Positions 9,102 through 15,901 of a stretch of 51,661 bases of DNA are shown here, piece after piece. The notes below the pieces were generated by a model. The model saw nothing but the letters and a program-made list of their open reading frames with translations. It was not told the DNA's origin and did not search any database. Location: the NCBI GenBank assembly GCA_028285595.1, contig JANQOW010000155.1, forward strand, positions 1 to 51,661, given 5' to 3'. Both the position numbers and the translations under genes were made by a program. How positions within the stretch are numbered: position 1 is the first letter of the stretch; every line of letters starts with the position of its first letter. This DNA comes from Hyphomicrobiales bacterium. GTDB lineage: Bacteria; Pseudomonadota; Alphaproteobacteria; Rhizobiales; CAJQND01.

Positions 9102-9701
9102 CTAAGCGCGCTGCGTATTCACTGCGTGTTGGTCAACGAGCTTTTGCAGGATTGGGGCGAAGTGCCAGAAATCCGGCGTTTCCATGCCGGCTTTTTTGCC
9201 GGCATCATCGAGATAACGAACCGCAATGATGGCATCGAGGTTCGGGTTCTTCTGGAACTCTTCAACCTCGGCATCCGACATGGGTCCGCCCTGAAGACTG
9301 AGGGAATGAATGGATGCCTCAGACAAGCGGGCCAGGTACTCTGGTCTCGTCGCGCATAGATAGCGTTTTGCGTCGACGTGGTAGCGCACACAATCGGTAA
9401 TTATCGATGGAAAGAAGTGTTTCAGCACTTCGGCTCCGGCGTCCTCGTGATGCCGGTCTTCCGTGTCCTGCATCGTGAAGGTGCCAAACTCGCTGGTGAA
9501 GTGCCCGATATCGTGAAGCAGCGCTGCTGCCACGATCACATCTGAGTGACCGCCCTGTTCCGCAAGAGTTGCGCCTTGCAACATGTGCTCCCCCATGGTC
9601 ACGGGTTCGCCGAGATATTCCTGACCTCCCCTGCGGTCAAAGATGGACCCCAGAAAGTCGACGATCGTCTCTTTCGTCAAATTTGCCGTTGTTTCGGTCA
9701 T
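9102..9701 (-). CDS. tmpB: HD-domain mixed-valent diiron oxygenase, TmpB/PhnZ-like (phosphonate C-P cleavage)
   Basis: A 199-residue HD-domain protein. Counting from the ATG at 9701 it has H39, H63-D64 (LLHDIGH), H85 (HHEDAG), H108 and D165 as diiron ligands. It also has Tyr29-x-x-Glu32 (YLGE), Lys112 and Arg162. These match in order and spacing the PhnZ residues Y24, E27, H34, H58, D59, H80, H104, K108, R158 and D161 as I recall them. The Tyr/Glu pair marks the oxygenase branch rather than HD phosphohydrolases. TmpB of Leisingera cleaves (R)-1-hydroxy-2-(trimethylammonio)ethylphosphonate to glycine betaine and phosphate; PhnZ does the same for the amino analogue. The start overlaps the tmpA stop as ATGA. 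The exact substrate is inferred from the partner gene. Confidence 0.8.
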   Translation of the reverse strand: MTETTANLTKETIVDFLGSIFDRRGGQEYLGEPVTMGEHMLQGATLAEQGGHSDVIVAAALLHDIGHFTSEFGTFTMQDTEDRHHEDAGAEVLKHFFPSIITDCVRYHVDAKRYLCATRPEYLARLSEASIHSLSLQGGPMSDAEVEEFQKNPNLDAIIAVRYLDDAGKKAGMETPDFWHFAPILQKLVDQHAVNTQRA

Positions 9702-10837
9702 TCCGCGGCCATCCGATATCTGCGTGCTGCAGCGTTTCTTGCAGACCACAAGCCGTCCTTGTCGGCGTAGCAACCTTGAAGCCATCTCTTGCCGGTACCG
9801 GAATAAGCTTTGCGAGCGTGAAGTACACGCGTGTTGTCGACAATAAACGCCTCACCAGGATCAAGACGGAACGTCACCTCCATCGCAGGATCGTCTATAA
9901 TTTCACCCAATCGTCGATAGGCCGCATACCATACATCCATCTTTTCGAACGGAACGTCGGTTACAGCACTCAGCGACCGGTTGTTGAAACGTACGCCGAT
10001 CAGTTCTCCGTCCGGCGCCAGCTCGATCAACGGTCGGCGTGAAGTAAGACAAACATCGGCCTCACCGGCGTATTCAAACCGAGCGCAATGATTGGCAAGC
10101 ACATCGAAGTACTGCGGGTTTTCTTCTTGCAGGCGGCGAGCGCAGGCGAAGCCATCCACTACCATGTTCTCTCCCCCGGCCGCCGTGCTTTCGAGGCAGT
10201 ACAAAACTTGGATACTGGGTGTGGGATCGCGGTAAGGATTGTCGGTATGGGCCTGCAGACCTAGACCGGTATACGCAAGATTTGTCGGGTTCACTTCGGT
10301 TCGAACTTCGAAGTGTCGCCCATAGTTGGTTTCGCGCACGTAACCAAAGAGATCGACCACCTGAAACAAAGCTCCTTGTTCGACGGGGCCATTTTCAACC
10401 TTGGCAAATCCATATTGGACCGCCCCATTCAGCCAATGCGCGAGTCCGTCGCCACGTTGCTTGAGCTCCGCAAAATCGCCGGTGGGTACCCTGTCGCATA
10501 TGGAAGCGTCCCAAAGCGCTAGATCGTCGGCAACCCATCCACGCGTGTTTTGGGTTACTCGGTCGTAGACATGCGCACGCAACCAGCTAACCGTGTATTT
10601 TACGACCTTGCCCTCCGGTTCAAAGCACACAGTGAGATCATCACCATCACATCTTGCGCTGGCAATGTAGAGCTCTGGAGGTATGTCGCGTAGTGAGATC
10701 AGGCGTTGGCCATTACCGGGATCGCGGGTCTCCGCATCCTGTGCGTTGTCCCGCAACCAGATTGCATGAAACCGGAGGTGTTTAGCACCGTCTGTTAGAG
10801 TGAGCACGTGTCCGTGCGGATCAAGGGTCGCTTCCAC
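9698..10837 (-). CDS. tmpA: Fe(II)/2-oxoglutarate dioxygenase, TmpA / gamma-butyrobetaine hydroxylase-like
   Basis: A 379-residue protein of the gamma-butyrobetaine dioxygenase family. It has an N-terminal DUF971-like domain (FHAIWLRDN around residue 30) and a C-terminal TauD-like jelly roll with the iron facial triad H197-x-D199 (AHTDNPYRDP) and H340 (RVLHARKAY), followed by a 2OG-binding Arg in SGTGKRW. The Cys residues that bind zinc in the N-terminal domain of true butyrobetaine hydroxylases (WLRDN-C-x-C) are absent. It starts with GTG at 10837, with AGGA 8 bases upstream; the nearby ATG is out of frame. Coupling to the TmpB/PhnZ-type gene argues for hydroxylation of a trimethylammonio-ethylphosphonate at C1, as in Leisingera TmpA, rather than carnitine synthesis. 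Confidence 0.8.
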   Translation of the reverse strand: MEATLDPHGHVLTLTDGAKHLRFHAIWLRDNAQDAETRDPGNGQRLISLRDIPPELYIASARCDGDDLTVCFEPEGKVVKYTVSWLRAHVYDRVTQNTRGWVADDLALWDASICDRVPTGDFAELKQRGDGLAHWLNGAVQYGFAKVENGPVEQGALFQVVDLFGYVRETNYGRHFEVRTEVNPTNLAYTGLGLQAHTDNPYRDPTPSIQVLYCLESTAAGGENMVVDGFACARRLQEENPQYFDVLANHCARFEYAGEADVCLTSRRPLIELAPDGELIGVRFNNRSLSAVTDVPFEKMDVWYAAYRRLGEIIDDPAMEVTFRLDPGEAFIVDNTRVLHARKAYSGTGKRWLQGCYADKDGLWSARNAAARRYRMAAE

Positions 10838-10878
10838 AGTTCATGTCCTGCATTGAAAGTGATCGGAATTTTGCATTC

Positions 10879-10901
10879 TGATTTTTCTTCGAATAAAATC
10901 A
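10879..10901. promoter_or_regulatory. Inverted repeat between tmpA and the LysR gene (candidate operator)
   Basis: TGATTTT at 10879-10885 and AAAATCA at 10895-10901 are perfect inverse complements separated by 9 bases that include TTCGAA. The site is centred in the 100-bp divergent region between the tmpA-like operon and its LysR-type regulator, where such regulators usually bind T-rich dyads. Binding by this regulator is inferred. Confidence 0.5.
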
Positions 10902-10937
10902 AATTGGCAATATTTCGAGTGAGGGGTGGTTTTGCTT

Positions 10938-11795
10938 ATGACTGAGGGCAATTTTCAGCTCCCCCAGTTGGAGTGGGTCCGGGCGTTCGAAGCGGCGGCG
11001 CGGTGTGGCAGTTTCACGGCCGCAGCCGAAGAAACAGGGCTCACGCAACCTGCCATTAGCCAGCGAATAAGCAATCTTGAGCATCAGCTTGGAGCGAAAC
11101 TGTTCATACGCAATGCCCGAACCATCTCACTTACGGTGGAAGGAGAGGCTTGGTTGCCCATTGTCACCTCAGCACTCTCGGAGCTGCGGGATGGCTCTGA
11201 AGCACTGTTTGCTCGTGGTCGTGAAACACTTGTACTTTCGGCGAGCCAGTCGATCATCGATCTGTGGCTTCTGCCTAGACTTCGGTGTCTGCAGGATGCC
11301 GCCCAAGCGAGATTTTCCATTCAATCACTGATTCTCGGAGGACAGTCCGCAATGATGGATGATGTCATCCAGATTCGTTACGGCAACGGAGAATGGCCAC
11401 ATCATTATCGCCTACCGCTATTCAGAGAAATCTTGGCGCCGGTCGCATCTCCTACGATCATCTCTAACGAAGTCGACTGGACCACATTGCCTCGCATTGC
11501 TTACACAGGACCTCGTTCGAGTTGGACAGAGTACGCCAGTCGGTTGGGGCTTCCCGTTCGATCCACGCCGAGTGTGCGGTTTGACACCTTCGTGAATGCT
11601 TACAATGCCGCGATAGCCGGTCATGGAGTACTGCTGGGGTCCTTGCCTCTTTGTAAGAAGGGCCTCGAAGACGGAACGCTCATCCGATTACCTGGTGAGC
11701 CCCTGGAAACTCCAAACACCTACTGGGTACTTGCCACAAAAGAGGCAATTGGGCGCGGCCAGTGGGAGAATCTCGCGCGGGTTCTGACCAATTGA
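10938..11795 (+). CDS. LysR-family transcriptional regulator
   Basis: A 285-residue LysR regulator. The winged-helix HTH spans residues ~8-65 (LEWVRAFEAAARCGSFTAAA, then GLTQPAISQRISNLE) and a periplasmic-binding-like effector domain follows (from about residue 90). The GcvA/TrpI-type ending of the HTH (LFIRNARTISLTVEG) is visible. I chose ATG at 10938, preceded by GAGGGG about 10 bases upstream; an in-frame GTG at 10926 is the alternative. It is divergent from tmpA-tmpB-Na/Pi with a dyad in between, so it probably controls that operon, perhaps sensing a phosphonate or betaine (inference). Confidence 0.88.
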   Translation: MTEGNFQLPQLEWVRAFEAAARCGSFTAAAEETGLTQPAISQRISNLEHQLGAKLFIRNARTISLTVEGEAWLPIVTSALSELRDGSEALFARGRETLVLSASQSIIDLWLLPRLRCLQDAAQARFSIQSLILGGQSAMMDDVIQIRYGNGEWPHHYRLPLFREILAPVASPTIISNEVDWTTLPRIAYTGPRSSWTEYASRLGLPVRSTPSVRFDTFVNAYNAAIAGHGVLLGSLPLCKKGLEDGTLIRLPGEPLETPNTYWVLATKEAIGRGQWENLARVLTN

Positions 11796-12133
11796 CCAAA
11801 TCGATAGGGACTCTTGTGGCAGAGTGATTGTCGCATTCATCGAACCCCAATTCTGCACGTTGTAGCTGCCCTCAATCGGCGCCTATCAGTCGAACATGTC
11901 TAGCCCTCATTGTCTCGATTTAAAGACGGATGGGACGCAGCATCTGAAGTTTGAAGCTGGGTCTTAATACGTTCAAAAGCGCGTATCGAAAGACCGTAGC
12001 GATTAGCCGTCCACAGGACGTCGCTGATCGGTACGACCTAGTTGCGGCCTTCCCTATGTAACTTGACTGATCAAGATGCTCGTTTGCCTAGTCAAGCAGC
12101 CGCGGTTCTCCCGGCCAGAATTGGTCGGATCTT
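11796..12133. other. Gene-free stretch with a possible coding relic
   Basis: No complete gene. On the minus strand an unstarted frame of 45 codons (12037 down to the stop at 11900) reads VVPISDVLWTANRYGLSIRA and continues with FERIKTQLQTS. It is bounded upstream by a stop codon and could be the tail of a decayed gene; I do not recognise it. The stretch separates the phosphonate cluster from the aromatic cluster and may mark a junction. Confidence 0.35.
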
Positions 12134-12937
12134 TCAGCTTGCAGGCGTTAAGGACTGTTCGGCACTGAAAGCCTTCAAACGGTGAACAATATCGGAGCCC
12201 GGCTCGATTGACATCGGATCGGTCCCCACCAGGGTTACCACAACCTGGGCTTCACGCTGCCAATCCAGAATCGGTACCGACACCGCGACGAGCCCGGGGA
12301 TGAACTGACCATCCACTGAAGCGTACCCTTTGTGCCTGATGGACTCATTAAGCTCTTGGACACCGGAGCGTGTTGGCCTCAGGTCTGGAACCAATGTGGG
12401 GTTCTTCTTCGCCCGGCGCAGTTCACGCTCCAGCGACTGCTCTAGCGGACCATGTGGTGCCCACGCCAGAAACGCGCGGCCGGTTGCGGAGTTGAGCAAT
12501 GGCAGAGTGGTTCCAAGCCCCATTGAGGTTACGGCCGGCGAAGCCGTGCGCTCCCAACGGACGACAGTCGCGCCCGCACTGCCCCAAACGGCGAGAAGAC
12601 CGGTTAGTCCGGTCACTTCACAAAGATCTGGCAAGGCCTCCGCAGCACGATTCACAAAGTCGTGGCGACCAAGTGCTGCCAGGCCCAACAGAAGTGCGCC
12701 GCGGCCCAGGTCGTACTTTCCCGACTTCCCTGCCTGCTCAACAAGGCCGGCATGCAGGAATGAAGCAAGATAGCGATGCGCCTTGCTGAGCGGCATGCCA
12801 CAGTCGCCAGCAATCTCTGAAAGCGAGACCGGGCCGGACCGCTCACTCATCGCTCTTAACAGCCTGAGCGCGGCATCCAATGACTGGATACCCCCTGGGG
12901 CTTCGGCACTACTCCTGTTTGAACCGGTTTGAACCAT
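12134..12937 (-). CDS. IclR-family transcriptional regulator
   Basis: A 267-residue IclR regulator. The N-terminal winged HTH is at ~residues 15-75 (SLDAALRLLRAMSERSGPVS, then MPLSKAHRYLASFLHAGLVE); the effector-binding GAF-like domain follows, with the family pattern LLNSATGRAFLAW and KGYASVDGQFIPGLVAVSVP. It is divergent from the salicylyl-CoA hydroxylase/ligase fusion with 180 bp in between. That region contains a 9-bp-arm palindrome over a sigma-70-like promoter. IclR members often control aromatic-acid degradation with the substrate or a ring-cleavage product as effector, so it most likely regulates the fusion/gentisate operon. Confidence 0.9.
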   Translation of the reverse strand: MVQTGSNRSSAEAPGGIQSLDAALRLLRAMSERSGPVSLSEIAGDCGMPLSKAHRYLASFLHAGLVEQAGKSGKYDLGRGALLLGLAALGRHDFVNRAAEALPDLCEVTGLTGLLAVWGSAGATVVRWERTASPAVTSMGLGTTLPLLNSATGRAFLAWAPHGPLEQSLERELRRAKKNPTLVPDLRPTRSGVQELNESIRHKGYASVDGQFIPGLVAVSVPILDWQREAQVVVTLVGTDPMSIEPGSDIVHRLKAFSAEQSLTPAS

Positions 12938-13031
12938 GTTTCGCGGCCTACAATAAAGAGAGCTGTCAGGCTTGCAATCGTATCCCGAAAAGCTTGGAGA
13001 AAGAGGATCAAGCCCATGACCCTCTCATTTG

Positions 13032-13069
13032 AATTTCATAATACAGTATTAATTGCACAATATGAAATT
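13032..13069. promoter_or_regulatory. Long-spaced palindrome upstream of the fusion gene (candidate IclR operator)
   Basis: AATTTCATA at 13032-13040 and TATGAAATT at 13061-13069 are perfect 9-bp inverse complements 20 bases apart. A second, smaller dyad (AATAC-A-GTATT, 13040-13050) lies inside. The right arm sits between the -35 and -10 of the predicted promoter, so a bound regulator would occlude it. The AT content is far above that of the neighbouring genes. Confidence 0.6.
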
Positions 13070-13081
13070 ACTTTGTAACAT
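13053..13081 (+). promoter_or_regulatory. Predicted sigma-70 promoter of the salicylyl-CoA hydroxylase/ligase operon
   Basis: TTGCAC (13053-13058), a 17-base spacer, and TAACAT (13076-13081), 37 bases before the ATG at 13118. The hexamers are imperfect but the spacing is optimal and the site overlaps the palindrome. Prediction only. Confidence 0.45.
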
Positions 13082-13117
13082 ATCCTCTCTGCACCTGACC
13101 CAATTCGGAAGGCTGCG

Positions 13118-15868
13118 ATGCGGAGTCTCGGCAAAGTTGACATTCTGGGCGGCGGCCCGTCCGGTCTCTACACGGCCATTCTGTTACGGCGCTTCATGCC
13201 GGAACTTTCCGTGCGGGTAACTGAACAAAATCCCAGAGACGCAACCTTCGGCTTTGGCGTGGTGTTCTCGGACGAAGCTCTGAATTTCCTTAAAGCAGAC
13301 GATCCGGAAACTCACGATCTGATGACGCCGAAGATGGAGAGATGGCACAACATGACGTTGAACCATCCTGATGGGCAGGTTGTGCTGGATGGCGTAGGCT
13401 TTTCTGCTGTTGGCCGGTTGCAGCTCAACGAAATTCTGAGCCACCGCGCCAAAGTGCTGGGTGCCGAATTGCGCTACTCACATCCCATCACTTCTTTGGA
13501 CGAATTGGACGGCGATCTTATCGTGGGCGCGGACGGACTGAACTCTCTGGTCCGCCGATCTCATGAACCCTCATTCGATGTCAGCATCGAGCACTTCGAA
13601 AACCACTTTGCCTGGTTTGGTGCGCACAAGCCATTCGACACTCTGACCCAAACATTTGTTCGGACGGAAAAAGGAGCGTTCAATGCTCACCATTACCGGT
13701 TCTCTCCGACAAAAAGCACGTTCATCGTCGAATGCGGCGCCGACACTTACAAGGCGTATGGATTTGACAGTATGGATGAGGACGAAAGCGCTCACGTTTG
13801 TGCGCAGATCTTCCGCGACACGCTGGATGGCACACCCCTCATCACCAACAAATCCATGTGGCGGAACTTCCCGCGCCTGTGGTGCGACAGGTGGTATTCT
13901 GGGAACTGTGTACTGCTGGGAGATGCGGCGCATACGGCACATTTTTCCATTGGCTCGGGAACGCGGCTTGCACTGGAGGATGCCATCGCGCTGGTGCAGT
14001 CGCTCAGAACGCACGATGACCTTGAGACTGCGCTGGCCTCCTACGACGCCGAGCGCAGACCCATCGCGAAAAAACTCGTGAGCGCCGCCAACACTTCGGC
14101 CAACTGGTATGACGGTTTCGCTGAAAAGATGGCTCTGGCGCCACTGGACTTTGCTCTGGATTATCTCATGCGCTCCGGCCGGATGGATATGGACCGTGCG
14201 CGGCAGATCGCTCCAGAGTTCATGGCGCGCTATGATCTAGAAAAAGCGGCGAAACCCGACCGGATTATTGACCCGGTTGGAGACGCTTGCCCGGGATCCT
14301 CCGAGATTGGCTTTTCGCGAGAAGCTCACCGGAACTGCTCAACCATTCTTTGGGACAATCTTGAGCGCAACCCGGACAAACTGGCGGTTGTTGGACCCGG
14401 GGGCGCTCTCAGCTACCGTGAGTTGATCGCCGAGGCGGCGCGCTGGGGCCATGCGTTCATCCAAAGCGGCCTTCAGACTGGAAGCCGTATCCCATTCTTT
14501 CTTGATGACACGCCGGCTTATCCGGCTGCATTCTTTGGCGCCGTGCGCGCCGGCTTCGTACCTGTGTTGCTCAACACACTCACACCGCCGGAGACGCTAA
14601 ACTACTACCTGAAGGACACAGGTGCCGGCATGGCGGTTTGCGAAGGCGCCTTTCTCGATCTTTTCGGTCCTGATGCGGTGGACGGAACACCGCTGGAGCA
14701 CATCATCGTTGTGAACGGCGAAGCGCGTGGCAAGATGCAAATCAGCAGTGCGCGTTTTCTGGCTGAACAGCCCTTAGAACTCGAATGTGCCGACACAGGT
14801 CCCGATGATATGGCTTTCTGGATGTACTCCTCCGGATCCACCGGCCAGCCTAAGGGGATCGTGCACTGTCATCATGACATGGCCTATTCACAAGAATCGT
14901 TCGGCGCCAACGTGCTGAAACTTCAGGCAGACGACATTTGCTTTTCCGTCCCGAAGATCTTCTTTGCCTACGGTTTTGGTAACTCCATCACGTTTCCGTT
15001 TTCCGTGGGCGCCACGACCTTGCTCATGCCGGGTCGCCCGGAACCGACAAGCATACTGGACGCAATCGAAGCGTTTAAACCATCAGTGTTTTTTGGCCTT
15101 CCCACCCTCTACACCGCTCTCTGTCGGGCGGAAGGCATCGGTCGGCGCGATCTTGGTTCGATCCGGCAATCAATGTCAGCCGCCGAGGTTCTTTCCGATG
15201 AAATCTATACTGCCTGGAAAGAGCTTGTGGGTCATGGTCCCACGGAAGGCCTTGGTTCAACCGAACTGTTGCATGTCTATCTCTCAAACGATCTGGAAGA
15301 TCACAGGATCGGGGCTGCGGGCAAACGGGTTCCAGGCTATGAGATCAAGCTTGTATCGCCGGAATCTGAGGACGTTGAACCCGGTGGCGAGGGTGTCATG
15401 ATGGTGCGCGGACACTCCTCAGCCCCATGCTATTGGAACCGTCCGGATAAGACGCGCGAGACAATGCGCGGCGACTGGATCTGGACGGGAGACCGCTTTT
15501 TGGAACGGGACGGCTACTACTACTTTCAAGGACGCGCGGATGACCTGATCAAGGTGTCCGGACAATGGGTGTGGCCACTTGAGATTGAGCGCTGCCTGAA
15601 CGAACATCCGGCTGTTCACGAGTGCGCCGTGCTCGCCCATCAGCTTCAAGACAGACGCATGACCCTGCGCGCCGTCGTTAAACTCAAACACGGTCATGTG
15701 GGAGACGAAGCGCAGACACGCGATTTGCAGAATTTCGTCAAATCGCAACTGCTTCCGTTCAAATATCCGCGCATCGTCGAATACATCAGCGAGTTGCCAA
15801 AGACCGGCACCGGCAAGATCAATCGCCAGGCACTCAAGGCGCCGGCCGCACAGACAACAACGCAATAA
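13118..15868 (+). CDS. Fusion: salicylyl-CoA 5-hydroxylase-type FAD monooxygenase + benzoate/salicylate-CoA ligase
   Basis: A 916-residue two-enzyme fusion. Residues 1-~385 are a flavoprotein monooxygenase: GGGPSG (11-16) for FAD, the FGFGVVFSDE stretch typical of 2-aminobenzoyl-CoA/salicylyl-CoA hydroxylases, and the GD motif at D269 (LLGDAAHTAHFSIGSG). Residues ~405-910 are an ANL-family ligase of the benzoate-CoA ligase type: YSSGSTGQPKG (570-580), FFAYGFGNSITFPFSVGATT, the TGDRF segment, and the catalytic Lys in KTGTGKINR near the C-terminus. Each half is full length. In related actinobacterial and proteobacterial routes salicylate is activated to salicylyl-CoA, then 5-hydroxylated to gentisyl-CoA, by separate proteins. 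The downstream gentisate dioxygenase supports salicylate as substrate; anthranilate is the alternative. The order of action (ligase second in the chain, first in the pathway) suggests channelling. Confidence 0.88.
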   Translation: MRSLGKVDILGGGPSGLYTAILLRRFMPELSVRVTEQNPRDATFGFGVVFSDEALNFLKADDPETHDLMTPKMERWHNMTLNHPDGQVVLDGVGFSAVGRLQLNEILSHRAKVLGAELRYSHPITSLDELDGDLIVGADGLNSLVRRSHEPSFDVSIEHFENHFAWFGAHKPFDTLTQTFVRTEKGAFNAHHYRFSPTKSTFIVECGADTYKAYGFDSMDEDESAHVCAQIFRDTLDGTPLITNKSMWRNFPRLWCDRWYSGNCVLLGDAAHTAHFSIGSGTRLALEDAIALVQSLRTHDDLETALASYDAERRPIAKKLVSAANTSANWYDGFAEKMALAPLDFALDYLMRSGRMDMDRARQIAPEFMARYDLEKAAKPDRIIDPVGDACPGSSEIGFSREAHRNCSTILWDNLERNPDKLAVVGPGGALSYRELIAEAARWGHAFIQSGLQTGSRIPFFLDDTPAYPAAFFGAVRAGFVPVLLNTLTPPETLNYYLKDTGAGMAVCEGAFLDLFGPDAVDGTPLEHIIVVNGEARGKMQISSARFLAEQPLELECADTGPDDMAFWMYSSGSTGQPKGIVHCHHDMAYSQESFGANVLKLQADDICFSVPKIFFAYGFGNSITFPFSVGATTLLMPGRPEPTSILDAIEAFKPSVFFGLPTLYTALCRAEGIGRRDLGSIRQSMSAAEVLSDEIYTAWKELVGHGPTEGLGSTELLHVYLSNDLEDHRIGAAGKRVPGYEIKLVSPESEDVEPGGEGVMMVRGHSSAPCYWNRPDKTRETMRGDWIWTGDRFLERDGYYYFQGRADDLIKVSGQWVWPLEIERCLNEHPAVHECAVLAHQLQDRRMTLRAVVKLKHGHVGDEAQTRDLQNFVKSQLLPFKYPRIVEYISELPKTGTGKINRQALKAPAAQTTTQ

Positions 15869-15901
15869 ACCGACCCCGATCTGCGAGGAGAAGAGATATA
15901 G

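Noticed and set aside
8374-9105. 243-codon open frame on the plus strand
   Set aside because: Antisense to the Na/Pi cotransporter gene, whose membrane pattern and QSSTA motif are clear; the translated product has no fold-like features.
9102-9701. Plain HD phosphohydrolase annotation
   Set aside because: The Tyr-x-x-Glu pair and the downstream Lys, Arg and Asp positions match the PhnZ/TmpB oxygenase branch, and the coupled dioxygenase supports it.
9698-10837. Carnitine biosynthesis (true gamma-butyrobetaine hydroxylase)
   Set aside because: No other carnitine gene is nearby, the zinc cysteines are missing, and the gene is coupled to a C-P-cleaving-type oxygenase.
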